Shown: positions 15,628 through 23,499 of the stretch, one piece after another
How the letters are laid out: every line of letters starts with the position of its first letter
How positions within the stretch are numbered: the first letter of the stretch is position 1
NCBI GenBank assembly: GCA_019359375.1
Contig: JAHHHL010000050.1
Span: 1-44,976 of the forward strand
Length of the DNA stretch: 44,976 nt
Direction: 5' to 3'
DNA from: Lyngbya sp. HA4199-MV5
GTDB taxonomy: Bacteria; Cyanobacteriota; Cyanobacteriia; Leptolyngbyales; Leptolyngbyaceae
Translations under genes and position numbers: made by a program
The notes under the pieces: model-generated
The model's input: only the letters and a program-made list of their open reading frames with translations
Told to the model about the DNA's origin: nothing
Database searches by the model: none

Positions 15628-16290
15628 ATGGCTTTAGGACATCACAAGCGTGCAGTGGGCACCTTTTCTAGCTACCGGGATGCAGAAACGGCTGTACGTG
15701 AATTAAAAGCTAGCGGTTTTCCAATGGATCACGTTTCTGTTGTGGGACGGGACACCGATCGCGCCGCAGAACTGTCAGGCAACGACGCAGGCGATCGCTT
15801 GGGTGACAAAAGCAAGCAAGTTGCACATGACACTCAGGCAGACGAAGGCGCTAAGAAAGGTGCTGTTGCTGGTGGAACACTAGGCGGGCTAACCGGTCTA
15901 CTCGTTGGCTTAGGGGCACTGGCAATCCCTGGTATTGGACCTGTAATGCTAGGTGGGGCGTTGGCGACCGCACTGGCTACCACGATTTCTGGTGGCGCGA
16001 TCGGTGCGGCAGCAGGCGGATTAGTGGGTGGACTGGTTGGACTGGGCATTCCCGAAGACCGAGCCAGAGTGTATAACGATCGTGTTTCCAGAGGTGACTA
16101 TCTGGTAATCGTTGATGGTTCTGAAGATGAAATCCGGCGTGCAGAAAGCATCCTGAGCCATCGGGGCATTCAGGAGTGGGGCATATACAACGCCGCAGGC
16201 AATGAGAACGCCGATCGTGCTACGTATCCTGCTGGAACACCTTACCCAACAGGCGAAACCGCAGCAACCCGACGTGATCCGTTGCTGTAG
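15628..16290 (+). CDS. General-stress-protein (YflT/17M-like) family protein
   Basis: A 220-residue protein. Residues 8-45 match the opening of the GSP17M/YflT family (RAVGTFSSYRDAETAVRELKASGF, then VSVVGRD). A Gly/Ala-rich hydrophobic region (about 75-140) looks like a glycine-zipper segment that could associate with membranes. The end returns to an alpha/beta fold (GDYLVIVDGSEDEIRRAESIL). These proteins are induced by stress in other bacteria; the biochemical role is unknown. The ribosome-binding site is unusually strong (GGAAGGAGG at 15614-15622, 5 nt before ATG). A BON-domain lipoprotein gene follows 90 bp downstream, plausibly in the same stress response. Confidence 0.78.
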   Translation: MALGHHKRAVGTFSSYRDAETAVRELKASGFPMDHVSVVGRDTDRAAELSGNDAGDRLGDKSKQVAHDTQADEGAKKGAVAGGTLGGLTGLLVGLGALAIPGIGPVMLGGALATALATTISGGAIGAAAGGLVGGLVGLGIPEDRARVYNDRVSRGDYLVIVDGSEDEIRRAESILSHRGIQEWGIYNAAGNENADRATYPAGTPYPTGETAATRRDPLL

Positions 16291-16380
16291 CGATGAGCCA
16301 ATTTTTCTGAGGGCGATCGATCTGCGACCTGTAGCAGTTGGTCGTCCTGCATTACACATACAAGTTTGAGCGAGAAAAAC

Positions 16381-16842
16381 ATGAAAAAGATCATACCGTT
16401 GCTCTTAAGCGGTGCTGTGCTGGTGAGTGTAGCCGCGTGTAACAACGCCAAAACCACCTCAGATGCACCAAACTCTACCGATACCAACGGACAGGTGCCA
16501 CAGGCTGAAAATGCTCAGAATGCTCAAAAAGATGCCACAAACGATGTGCGTAAGAAGCAGATGGAGTCTGACATCCGAGCACGCGAACAGCGAAACAAGT
16601 CTGGTGGCGACGAGATGAAGCGAGCTGATGGTGACCTGGAAAGCGAAGTTCGTACCAAATTAGAAGCCAACATCCCTAACGGTAAACTCACTGTAGATGC
16701 TAAAGACGGGGCTGTGACCGTTGCCGGAACGGTTCCTACTCAAGCGCAACTGACAAAAGTTGAGCCACTAGCGAAGCAAATCAAAGGGGTCAAGACCGTG
16801 GCTGTCAAAGCAACCGTTGCTCCTCCAGTGAACACGAATTAA
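16381..16842 (+). CDS. BON-domain lipoprotein
   Basis: A protein of 153 residues from the ATG at 16381; a TTG at 16366 is in frame but unnecessary. MKKIIPLLLSGAVLVSVAAC is a lipoprotein signal with lipid-attachment C20. A polar, charged linker (about 25-85) is followed by a BON domain (about 90-150, LESEVRTKLEANIPNGKLTVDAKDG and VTVAGTVPTQ, then IKGVKTV). BON domains are found in OsmY-like envelope-stress proteins and may bind phospholipid. The mature protein should be tethered to a membrane facing the periplasm. Its position behind the general-stress-protein gene supports a stress role. Confidence 0.82.
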   Translation: MKKIIPLLLSGAVLVSVAACNNAKTTSDAPNSTDTNGQVPQAENAQNAQKDATNDVRKKQMESDIRAREQRNKSGGDEMKRADGDLESEVRTKLEANIPNGKLTVDAKDGAVTVAGTVPTQAQLTKVEPLAKQIKGVKTVAVKATVAPPVNTN

Positions 16843-16874
16843 GCAGCGCAATTGCCGTTACCAGCTTCAACCGT

Positions 16875-16942
16875 CCCTTGCGCCTTTACGCCAAGGGTGT
16901 CATCGTTCCTCTACTCCTTCAATCAAGAGTTAGGGGAACGAT
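16875..16942 (+). terminator. Two tandem hairpins downstream of the BON lipoprotein gene
   Basis: CCCTTGCG with CGCCAAGGG (16875-16897), then ATCGTTCC...CTACTC with GAGTTAG...GGAACGAT (16902-16942), form two stems 33 bp or more past the stop codon. Neither has a U-tract, so they may be processing or stabilising structures rather than a classic terminator. Confidence 0.4.
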
Positions 16943-17153
16943 CGCGGTGTATGCATCCTTTTCAAATTTTATTTCTTTGGACGATGTGCGCGTTTGGCGT
17001 GAGTACAAGACGAACGCATCTCGGTCACGCATCGCAAACAACTGCCGCACCAAGCCATCATCGTTACCTTAGGCAATACTCTGAAAGCTAGGCTGAGTCG
17101 TCTTTTGTTCACTTTGAGCAAGCCTCGCGTTGGCTCTCTAAGTAATTAAACTC

Positions 17154-17181
17154 TTGCACTTTCAAAACCCTCAAGTATAAT
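17154..17181 (+). promoter_or_regulatory. Sigma-70-type promoter of the HU gene
   Basis: A -35 element TTGCAC (17154-17159) and a perfect -10 element TATAAT (17176-17181) are separated by 16 bp. The HU start codon is 30 bp beyond, preceded by GAGGG (17197-17201). Confidence 0.75.
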
Positions 17182-17211
17182 CGCAGCAAACGTTCCGAGG
17201 GATTTTAAGAC

Positions 17212-17493
17212 ATGAATAAAGGTGAACTCATTGATCAAATTGCAGCCAGTGCAAATGTAACAAAGAAAGACGCTGATGCTGTACTGACCGCGACGTTAGA
17301 GGTGATTCTCGAAACGGTCGCCGCTGGGGAAAAGGTAACGCTAGTGGGCTTTGGTACGTTTGAAGCGCGCGATCGCCAAGCACGAGAAGGGCGCAACCCT
17401 TCCACAGGTAAGCCAATTCAGATTCCAGCCACCAGAGTGCCTGCTTTTAGTGCTGGCAAGGTCTTCAAAGAAAAGGTGCTCGAAAAGAAATAA
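17212..17493 (+). CDS. hup: DNA-binding protein HU
   Basis: A 93-residue nucleoid protein. The whole chain matches HU/IHF: MNKGELIDQIAASANVTKKDADAVL (helical dimer core), VTLVGFGTFEARDRQAREGRNP (beta arm base) with the NPSTGKPIQIPATRVPAFSAG arm and tail. The proline at the arm tip that intercalates DNA is in the conserved NPxTG..I.IPA context. It binds and bends DNA as a dimer and compacts the chromosome. It is monocistronic, with its own strong promoter just upstream. Confidence 0.95.
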   Translation: MNKGELIDQIAASANVTKKDADAVLTATLEVILETVAAGEKVTLVGFGTFEARDRQAREGRNPSTGKPIQIPATRVPAFSAGKVFKEKVLEKK

Positions 17494-17559
17494 CCGAATC
17501 TGGGCGATCGCACCTAACCAGGCTCATCGACCACCAAAGCAAAATTGCTGAGTAGTGCG

Positions 17560-17640
17560 TAAAGCCTTCGGCATACAAGAAACGCGTAGCGAGTGCTTTG
17601 CACTCACGTCTCGCTCGCGTCGTGAGCAGGACGCTCATAC
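17560..17640. repeat. Palindrome-rich intergenic repeat
   Basis: GAGTGC and GCACTC around TTT form a short stem inside a run of CGCGTAGCGAG / CTCGCTCGCG-like phrases. This kind of GC-rich palindromic repeat is common between cyanobacterial genes. It lies between the converging HU and RodZ-like genes. Confidence 0.5.
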
Positions 17641-17717
17641 TCGTTGGCAACTTGGCAGAGTTGGATTGGCAAACTACTAACGACGCTTTAGGTTTTCAGC
17701 GTCGTCTTATGACTCAT

Positions 17718-17788
17718 GCAGAAACCGGGTTGCTTTACAAGCAGATGCTTGACTACTCTCAAGACTGCATCCAGAACCCGGTTTCTGC
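17718..17788. repeat. 71-bp element with perfect 14-bp inverted ends
   Basis: GCAGAAACCGGGTT (17718-17731) and AACCCGGTTTCTGC (17775-17788) are perfect inverted repeats around a 43-bp centre. There is no coding capacity. It looks like a MITE or palindromic repeat unit; no target duplication is obvious. Confidence 0.6.
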
Positions 17789-17854
17789 CATCCTTTACCA
17801 GCTCTGCTGTGCTCTGGCTTAAATCATTCAGGGGGTGTTTCGGGCATGGACGAA

Positions 17855-17873
17855 AGGGGCGATCACGCCCCTC
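17855..17873 (-). terminator. Hairpin at the end of the RodZ-like gene
   Basis: AGGGGCG and CGCCCCT pair around ATCA, and the stem begins inside the stop codon of the minus-strand gene. The trailing sequence on that strand is CGCCCCTTTCG, with only a short T run. Confidence 0.45.
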
Positions 17874-18828
17874 AATTATCTGCATTGGGTTTTGGTTTGT
17901 CGTTAGGAAGGAATGTGGCATCTTTCACCTCACCCAGTTCACCCATCCGCTTTGCCTCCCCCTGGTTATACGAAAGAGAGACAGCCCCAGCATTCCCGGC
18001 TTGTAGCACCAGCTTTTTTTGTGCCGTCCAGGTTTTTTGCTCGCCTTTTTTTAAGATGCCTTCATACGCAGTCTTGCCATCTGCAATCACCTGAAACCAG
18101 GAATCGCCCGTTAAATTGACAGCCACTTGAACCGGAGAGTCGGTTGCCGCTGTAGCGGTCGGCTGGGCAGGGACAGTCGGTAAGGAACTGGCTGAGCTTT
18201 GAGGTGAGTCAGTTGGAGCCGTTGCCACGCTTGGCTGTGGTGATGGTGGAACGGGGTCAGCGCTGGTTGTTGGCGTTGCTGCATTTTGGGACTCGATCGC
18301 AGGCTGAGGACGATTGAGAAGATTGACCAACCCGACCCCCAGCAGCAGCGCTGCTGCCGTTCCTAATAGCACCCACGGTAGGTTAGAGCGCTTCGTAGGA
18401 CTGGTGCCGCGCTGGATGTATTCTGGCGGCACGTAGATTGGTTCAGCAACTGTGTTTGCGATCGGGGTTTCAGCGGCTGGACGATCGATCTGTAGTGGTT
18501 CGACAGGGAGTGGGCGTTCAGGGGATGGACGATCCCCGTCTGGAACGTTCCGCTCAACCAGAAAAGAAGCCTGTGGCGTAAAAGTTTTTGCCAGTGCAAC
18601 CCCATCCAGCCCGATCGCGTCTGCAAAGCGGCGAATAAAGCCTTGCACAAAGACGGGTTCTGGCAACCGCTCCACCTGCCCTTCTTCTAAGGCTTGCAAA
18701 AGACGCTGCGGGATGTAAGTTTTAACCGCAATTTCGTCCAGAGAAACGCCTCGCTCTTTGCGCTCTTGACCAAGATACGCGCCGATCGTTCTCAGTTGCT
18801 CCACCTGGGTAGCATCGAGCTCCTTCAT
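17872..18828 (-). CDS. RodZ-like helix-turn-helix membrane protein
   Basis: A protein of 318 residues from the ATG at 18828, which has GGTGAG just upstream; a GTG at 18837 is also in frame. Residues about 10-75 are an HTH_25 domain (LRTIGAYLGQERKERGVSLDEIAVKTYIPQRL in part). A linker (about 85-140) leads to one transmembrane helix (about 149-168, LPWVLLGTAAALLLGVGLVN). After it comes a Pro/Ser/Ala/Thr-rich stretch and a C-terminal DUF4115/RodZ-type beta domain (about 232-305, TGDSWFQVIADGKTAYEGIL). RodZ links the MreB cytoskeleton to the cell wall. Whether this acts in cell shape here is inferred from architecture. Confidence 0.8.
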   Translation of the reverse strand: MKELDATQVEQLRTIGAYLGQERKERGVSLDEIAVKTYIPQRLLQALEEGQVERLPEPVFVQGFIRRFADAIGLDGVALAKTFTPQASFLVERNVPDGDRPSPERPLPVEPLQIDRPAAETPIANTVAEPIYVPPEYIQRGTSPTKRSNLPWVLLGTAAALLLGVGLVNLLNRPQPAIESQNAATPTTSADPVPPSPQPSVATAPTDSPQSSASSLPTVPAQPTATAATDSPVQVAVNLTGDSWFQVIADGKTAYEGILKKGEQKTWTAQKKLVLQAGNAGAVSLSYNQGEAKRMGELGEVKDATFLPNDKPKPNADN

Positions 18829-18837
18829 GAATCTCAC

Positions 18838-19153
18838 CTACAATCTTTCAAACTCGTGTTGACTCTGATGTTAGTAAAGCAGCCTGATGTCAATGCGTAA
18901 ACCCGCTGACAGCACAGTGATGGTACAAATTCTGGCGTGGTCAGCATGATAGGGAAAACGTAAAGAGATGTAAAGGAGGTGCAAAGAAAAGTAATATTGA
19001 ACAGCATACCCCTCCCCTAAGAATGTTAGGGCTGTGTTTGCTGTAATCACGGGGAGTCAAAGAGCGGAGTGCCGTTATTACTTAATTTCACTACCAGAGA
19101 AAGACCTGGATGTAGACAGAACCAGCGAGAATTAACACTCGAAAGCGTTTCTC
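18838..19153. other. Divergent promoter region, no gene seen
   Basis: This separates the leftward RodZ-like gene from the rightward hppD gene. CCTAAGAATGTTAGG (about 19016-19030) is a small hairpin. No recognisable operator or riboswitch was found. Confidence 0.4.
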
Positions 19154-19168
19154 TTGAGTTCAAGTTTT

Positions 19169-20308
19169 ATGAACATTGACCACATCTGTTTCTATGTTAA
19201 AGACGCGATCGCAACTCGCGACTGGTTCATCCAGAAGCTGGGGTTTCGCCTGGTAGAGAGCAGTGTGAGTGATAGTGGCACTATTGAAATTGTTCGTGCA
19301 GGCACCATTTATTTTGTACTCTGTGCCGCGACAAACGCTTGTAGCCCGATCGCCCGTTTTCTACAGCACCATCCCCCAGGGGTAGCCGATGTCGCGTTTC
19401 AGGTAAAAGATATTGAAACGACGATCGCTCATGCCGTGCAACAGGGCGCAACCATACTTCAACCGTTGCAAACGCAGGTGCAGGCACACGGGACGCTAAA
19501 ATGGGCAACACTTGCAGCATGGGGCGATCTCACCCATACGCTGCTAGAACGTCGAGGGCTGACCTCACTATTGCCTCATACCGCTACACCAGCAGTGTCA
19601 GCCTGTGTTGTAGAGCCTCCTACTCAGTCTCCTAAACTGTTTGTGGGGATTGATCACGTTGTCTTAAACGTAGCCGCTGGAGAACTGGAGCAAGCCGTCA
19701 ACTGGTATGAACAGGTGTTAGGCTTTCGTCCCCAGCAAGGCTTCACGATCCAGACGACGTACTCAGCGTTATGCAGTCGCGTGATGCGCCATCCGTTAAG
19801 TGGGGTGCAGTTGCCCATCAACGAACCTGCTTCACCAAACTCACAAATTCAAGAGTTCCTGGAGGTCAATCGCGGTCCCGGTGTGCAACACATTGCCCTC
19901 GAAACAACAGATCTGATCAAAGCGATCGCCCACCTGCGGCAGCGGCAACTATCCCTGATCCACGTACCACCAACCTACTATGCCCAATTACGGCAGCGCG
20001 TTGGGCTACCCCTGACAGAAACGTTACTCCAGCAGCTAGAACAGCAGCAAATTTTAGCCGACTGGCAACCCGAACGGCAGCAAGCGGTCTTGCTTCAGAC
20101 CTTCACCCAGCCCATTTTTGCGGAGCCAACCTTCTTTTTTGAGCTAATTCAACGGCAGGCGGTTGGGATGAGCGATCGCCCAGAACGCGCACAAGGGTTT
20201 GGGGAAGGTAATTTTCGCGCCCTGTTTGAAGCGATCGAGCGCGAACAGATTAAACGCGGCAGTTTACATCCCCTTTCAAACGTCGAAACTAGCGTAGAAA
20301 GCTACTGA
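19169..20308 (+). CDS. hppD: 4-Hydroxyphenylpyruvate dioxygenase
   Basis: A protein of 379 residues from the ATG at 19169; a TTG at 19154 is in frame. It converts 4-hydroxyphenylpyruvate to homogentisate for tocopherol synthesis. Two vicinal-oxygen-chelate domains are visible (about residues 1-130 and 155-330). The iron ligands sit in the second: H163 (GIDHVVLNV), H241 (GVQHIALET) and E325 (FFFELIQR). The closing phrase GFGEGNFRALFEAIEREQ is characteristic of HPPD and covers the active site. The last 20 bp overlap the end of the convergent CPP1-like gene. Confidence 0.92.
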   Translation: MNIDHICFYVKDAIATRDWFIQKLGFRLVESSVSDSGTIEIVRAGTIYFVLCAATNACSPIARFLQHHPPGVADVAFQVKDIETTIAHAVQQGATILQPLQTQVQAHGTLKWATLAAWGDLTHTLLERRGLTSLLPHTATPAVSACVVEPPTQSPKLFVGIDHVVLNVAAGELEQAVNWYEQVLGFRPQQGFTIQTTYSALCSRVMRHPLSGVQLPINEPASPNSQIQEFLEVNRGPGVQHIALETTDLIKAIAHLRQRQLSLIHVPPTYYAQLRQRVGLPLTETLLQQLEQQQILADWQPERQQAVLLQTFTQPIFAEPTFFFELIQRQAVGMSDRPERAQGFGEGNFRALFEAIEREQIKRGSLHPLSNVETSVESY

Positions 20309-20909
20309 CCAGCCACAAAACTATAAATGTCACCACACTCACAAAAGCATTGGCGCTCAGCCCAATACTGACAATTTGAGGCAGCAATGCCGTCCCCAGT
20401 AGCCCTCCCGCCAAAAAGCCAACGACCAGCCCCAGCAAGCCGAGCAGCACCGTTCTGCCAAGCTTGCGCTCTTTACGATAAAGAAAGTAGAAGCTTGCGC
20501 CCATCCCCAAAATCAACGCCATCTGCACCACATTCGCACTAGGTACCGCAATCACTAAAGCACTGAGCGCGGTTAAAATCCCTGCTGGCAACAACACATC
20601 TGCCATGCTGGGCGTATCAATCAAACGCTGTAGCCAAGCAGACCCCTGGTTTGCAAGTACAGGTGGAGGGCTGGCAGGCGGCGGTGTCACTTTTTCAGGA
20701 AAGCGGATGCGATCGGGCACCTTAATCTTGCCTTCCTGCCGCAGACGCAAGCGATCCATCAACACGGCATCATAAGCGGCTTCAATGCTTTCTAGCTGCT
20801 TGCGATCGCCCTGGTGTTGAGCAAACAGCCGATTACGAGCGTCTTGAATTTCCTCAAAGCTGGAAGCCTCTGTTACTCCAAGCTGATCGTATGGACTTTG
20901 GCTACTCAT
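20289..20909 (-). CDS. CPP1-like membrane protein with J-like N-terminus
   Basis: A protein of 206 residues from the ATG at 20909, chosen because AGGTGGAG lies just upstream; a GTG at 20924 is also in frame. Residues 1-60 are a J-like domain without the HPD motif (SPYDQLGVTEASSFEEIQDARNRL). A Pro-rich linker leads to four hydrophobic helices (about 95-205). This matches the CPP1-like family, whose plant member helps protochlorophyllide oxidoreductase folding in chloroplasts. The same role here is inference. The 3' end overlaps hppD tail to tail by 20 bp. Confidence 0.82.
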   Translation of the reverse strand: MSSQSPYDQLGVTEASSFEEIQDARNRLFAQHQGDRKQLESIEAAYDAVLMDRLRLRQEGKIKVPDRIRFPEKVTPPPASPPPVLANQGSAWLQRLIDTPSMADVLLPAGILTALSALVIAVPSANVVQMALILGMGASFYFLYRKERKLGRTVLLGLLGLVVGFLAGGLLGTALLPQIVSIGLSANAFVSVVTFIVLWLVSSFLR

Positions 20910-21351
20910 GGTTTGCTTCTCCACCTCTATCCCAAGCTAACTTAGTCTGATACCTGTTCACAAGCATTTTTAGAATCGATCGCAAAATTTCAGCCATGTT
21001 GCCTCATCCCTTAATCGTCCGATCATCTACCCGGTCTCCAGCACAGGTCATGATTATCCGCGACACACCGCCAAAGCTGAGTCATACTATTGCTGATAAG
21101 CGTGCGGATGAGAGGATGTATGCTCTGTATTAGCAAATTAGGTAGAAAGCAATAGAATATTGCTGTCGTAATTTTTGCTGACGAGGGCATACTGAACTTA
21201 ACCATCAACCAGCTTATCGACAATTGACTAGAATGTTGGATGCGCAACTTGACTTAGCATAATGGCTTCTCAAGGTTGTGTAGCTATCTTTCTCAATACA
21301 GCTTCGCGACTTTACCAATCCAACTCCTCTTCCTTCTCCAAACGCAAGGTT
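20910..21351. other. Intergenic region upstream of the response regulators
   Basis: It must hold the promoters of the CPP1-like gene (leftward) and the regulator pair (rightward). TTGACT occurs twice (21224 and 21249) and TAGCATAAT lies at 21255-21263, but no pair has good spacing. An in-frame ATG at 21262 would extend the first regulator by 30 residues that do not look like a receiver domain. Confidence 0.4.
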
Positions 21352-22074
21352 ATGGCTATGGCTCCAGCCAAGATTCTCGTAGTTGATGATGATCCTGCAA
21401 TCCGGAATCTGATTCATCGCTTCTTAACCAAGCAAAATTATCAGATGGAATCAGCCGAGGACGGCAAGAGTGCACTCGCAACGTTTGAGCTATTCAACCC
21501 AGATCTCGTGATTCTGGACGTGAACCTGCCTGATGCCAACGGCTACAATCTTTGCCAGGAGATGCAAAGCCGAACGAACGTCTTTATTTTGATGCTGACC
21601 AGCCGTACCGATGAAGCAGATAAAATCAAAGGCTTCTCGCAAGGTGCTGATGACTATATCACCAAGCCTTTTAGCTTGGGCGAGTTAGGCGTGCGAGTGG
21701 GCGCAATCTTAAAGCGCCAACGCCCCGTCACCTCCGCAGAGCAGCAGTGCCTTATCTTTGACCAACTGATGATTGACCCGGTACGGCGTGAGGTGAAATT
21801 CAACGATGACATTATTCCACTGACGGCACTGGAATTTGACTTGCTCCATTTTCTAGCTAGCCATCCTGGTCGCGTGTGGCGGCGAGCAGAGCTGATCCAA
21901 GAAGTCTGGGACTACGAGTATGTCGGTGATCAACGGGTCGTTGACGTTCACATTGGTCAGATTCGCAAAAAAATTGAAATTGATACCAGTCAGCCCGCTT
22001 TGATTCAAACAGTTCGGGGTGTCGGCTACAAATTTGAGGCACCTGGCTATGGCAAGCCAGAAGCCAGCGCGTAG
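21352..22074 (+). CDS. OmpR/PhoB-family response regulator (first of tandem pair)
   Basis: A protein of 240 residues from the ATG at 21352 (MAMAPAKILVVDDDPAIRNLI). Residues 5-120 form a receiver domain with acidic DDD at 12-14, phospho-acceptor D56 (LVILDVNLPD), the Thr/Ser switch (LMLTSRTDEAD) and the conserved Lys in DYITKPF. Residues about 135-235 form the winged-helix DNA-binding domain (LTALEFDLLHFLASHPGRVWRRAELI and VVDVHIGQIRKKI). It should be a phosphorylation-dependent transcription factor. The next gene, 24 bp downstream, is a close paralogue. No histidine kinase is adjacent. Confidence 0.92.
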   Translation: MAMAPAKILVVDDDPAIRNLIHRFLTKQNYQMESAEDGKSALATFELFNPDLVILDVNLPDANGYNLCQEMQSRTNVFILMLTSRTDEADKIKGFSQGADDYITKPFSLGELGVRVGAILKRQRPVTSAEQQCLIFDQLMIDPVRREVKFNDDIIPLTALEFDLLHFLASHPGRVWRRAELIQEVWDYEYVGDQRVVDVHIGQIRKKIEIDTSQPALIQTVRGVGYKFEAPGYGKPEASA

Positions 22075-22098
22075 TAAAAAAATCCGGGGAATGGGACT

Positions 22099-22839
22099 AT
22101 GACGAACGTGGCGACAGTAGACACGAAAAAAATCTTGGTGGTTGAAGATGATCCAGCGATCCGTAACCTCATTCAACGGTTTCTTAGCAGTAAGCAACCG
22201 TATCAAGTAAAGTCGGTTGGCGATGGCAAAAGCGCGATCGCCAGCTTTAAGGAATTTGACCCGGATCTGGTCATTTTAGACATTAACCTGCCCGACACTA
22301 ACGGCTTGCAGCTTTGCCGTGATATGCAGGCGGCTACCAACGTTTGCGTACTCATGTTGACCAGCTCTACCGACCAGGCAGCAAAGCTCAAAGTGCTGGC
22401 TGACGGTGCCGATGATTACATGACCAAACCGTTTGATCTGGAAGAATTGGCGGTACGGGTTGAAGTCGTCTTACGCCGGATGCGAGAGCGTACATCGCTC
22501 CAGGAAAAGCCCCTGCTCTTTGCGGGGCTGATGATTGATCCCCCCAGGCGGGAAGTAAAGCTGAACGGCGAATTGGTGCGGCTCACAGCGCTGGAGTTTA
22601 ATCTGCTGCATTTTCTTGCCAGCCATCCAGGGAGAGTGTGGACACGCACTGAACTGATTCGTGAAGTGTGGGGTCACGAGTTTGTGGGCGATCCTCGTGT
22701 GGTAGATGTTCACATCGGTCAAATTCGCAGCCACATCGAAGTCGATACCAGCCAGCCCATGCTCATTCACACGGTGCGAGGCGTTGGCTACAAATTTGAA
22801 GCAGCAGAAGCTGAAGTTCAGGAAGACAGCCCCTCCTAG
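22099..22839 (+). CDS. OmpR/PhoB-family response regulator (second of tandem pair)
   Basis: A 246-residue paralogue of the preceding gene, with roughly two thirds of residues identical by eye. The receiver domain spans about 9-125 with D61 as phospho-acceptor (LVILDINLPD), and the Lys in DYMTKPFDLEEL. The winged helix spans about 140-238 (LTALEFNLLHFLASHPGRVWTRTELIREVWG). The 24-bp gap indicates one operon. The tandem arrangement points to local gene duplication. The DNA-recognition helices are nearly the same (VVDVHIGQIR), so both may bind related sites. The cognate kinase is not in view. Confidence 0.92.
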   Translation: MTNVATVDTKKILVVEDDPAIRNLIQRFLSSKQPYQVKSVGDGKSAIASFKEFDPDLVILDINLPDTNGLQLCRDMQAATNVCVLMLTSSTDQAAKLKVLADGADDYMTKPFDLEELAVRVEVVLRRMRERTSLQEKPLLFAGLMIDPPRREVKLNGELVRLTALEFNLLHFLASHPGRVWTRTELIREVWGHEFVGDPRVVDVHIGQIRSHIEVDTSQPMLIHTVRGVGYKFEAAEAEVQEDSPS

Positions 22840-22957
22840 CGTTTTAGCTCACAGCCAGTCAGTCGTTACAAAAATCGTTTTGACCGTTCTCTGTCCCTTC
22901 AGCCCTCTGCCTTCTCATGGCTGTGCTACACCAAGGTTGTTAGAGGTTGTCTTCGAT

Positions 22958-23197
22958 CTACCAGGTGGGATCGGCGTAGAGGTTAATGGTCAGCCGCGAT
23001 CGACCCTCTGGTACAGCGCTAATGCAGCTACAAACCGATTCTTCGCCGTCTAGCTCTACTTCACAGGCGTGGCAGGAACCCATCAAGCAGCCTGTTGGGA
23101 TCAATACCCCTGCACGATCTGCTACCCGCAGCAAGGATTCCCCTGGCTGTGCGTCGATCGTCACATCGTTGGGCAAAAAATGAATACGAACGCTCAT
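22958..23197 (-). CDS. Small 2Fe-2S ferredoxin
   Basis: A 79-residue soluble electron carrier. C37, C42 and C45 form the C-x4-C-x2-C cluster loop (TGCLMGSCHAC), and the fourth ligand is C56 or C58 (ESVCSC). The spacing to the last cysteine is much shorter than in photosynthetic PetF. This places it with the compact thin-type ferredoxins rather than with PetF. The redox partner is unknown. It lies downstream of and opposed to the regulator pair. Confidence 0.85.
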   Translation of the reverse strand: MSVRIHFLPNDVTIDAQPGESLLRVADRAGVLIPTGCLMGSCHACEVELDGEESVCSCISAVPEGRSRLTINLYADPTW

Positions 23198-23365
23198 ATG
23201 TGAAGCACTCCTGTACTACAAGTGGGCTAAGACTCCAGGAGTCAAGCGGTGCTGCCATGCCTGATTCTAGCGCTTAACGCCAGATTCCTATCTTATGGCT
23301 GTCCTCCAACCCAACACGAGGAACATCCCTTACAGCGCGATCGTTCCATTACCCCCAAAAACATT
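23198..23365. other. Intergenic region, no gene seen
   Basis: It holds the ferredoxin leader, which reads leftwards. No other gene or site is recognisable before the terminator at 23366. Confidence 0.4.
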
Positions 23366-23410
23366 GAGCTTGAAGCAAAGAGTCTACACTCCCGCTTCAA
23401 GCTCTTTTTT
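23366..23410 (+). terminator. Strong rho-independent terminator
   Basis: GAGCTTGAAGC (23366-23376) pairs perfectly with GCTTCAAGCTC (23394-23404), followed by TTTTTT. On the minus strand the stem is followed by AATGTTTTTGG, so it may also stop amylase transcripts. On the plus strand the nearest upstream gene is the second response regulator, over 500 bp away and across the oppositely transcribed ferredoxin. Confidence 0.8.
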
Positions 23411-23463
23411 AACACCAGCAAACTCTGCGAACGTTCCAGCCTCTTAGAGGGTCAAGTGACCCA

Positions 23464-23498
23464 GTTTTTAGCACCAGCTTGTTTTTAGCACCAGCTTG
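23464..23498. repeat. Direct repeat TTTTTAGCACCAGCTTG
   Basis: Two adjacent copies of this 17-bp phrase end right at the stop of the amylase gene. This looks like a small local duplication. Confidence 0.6.
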
Positions 23499-23499
23499 A

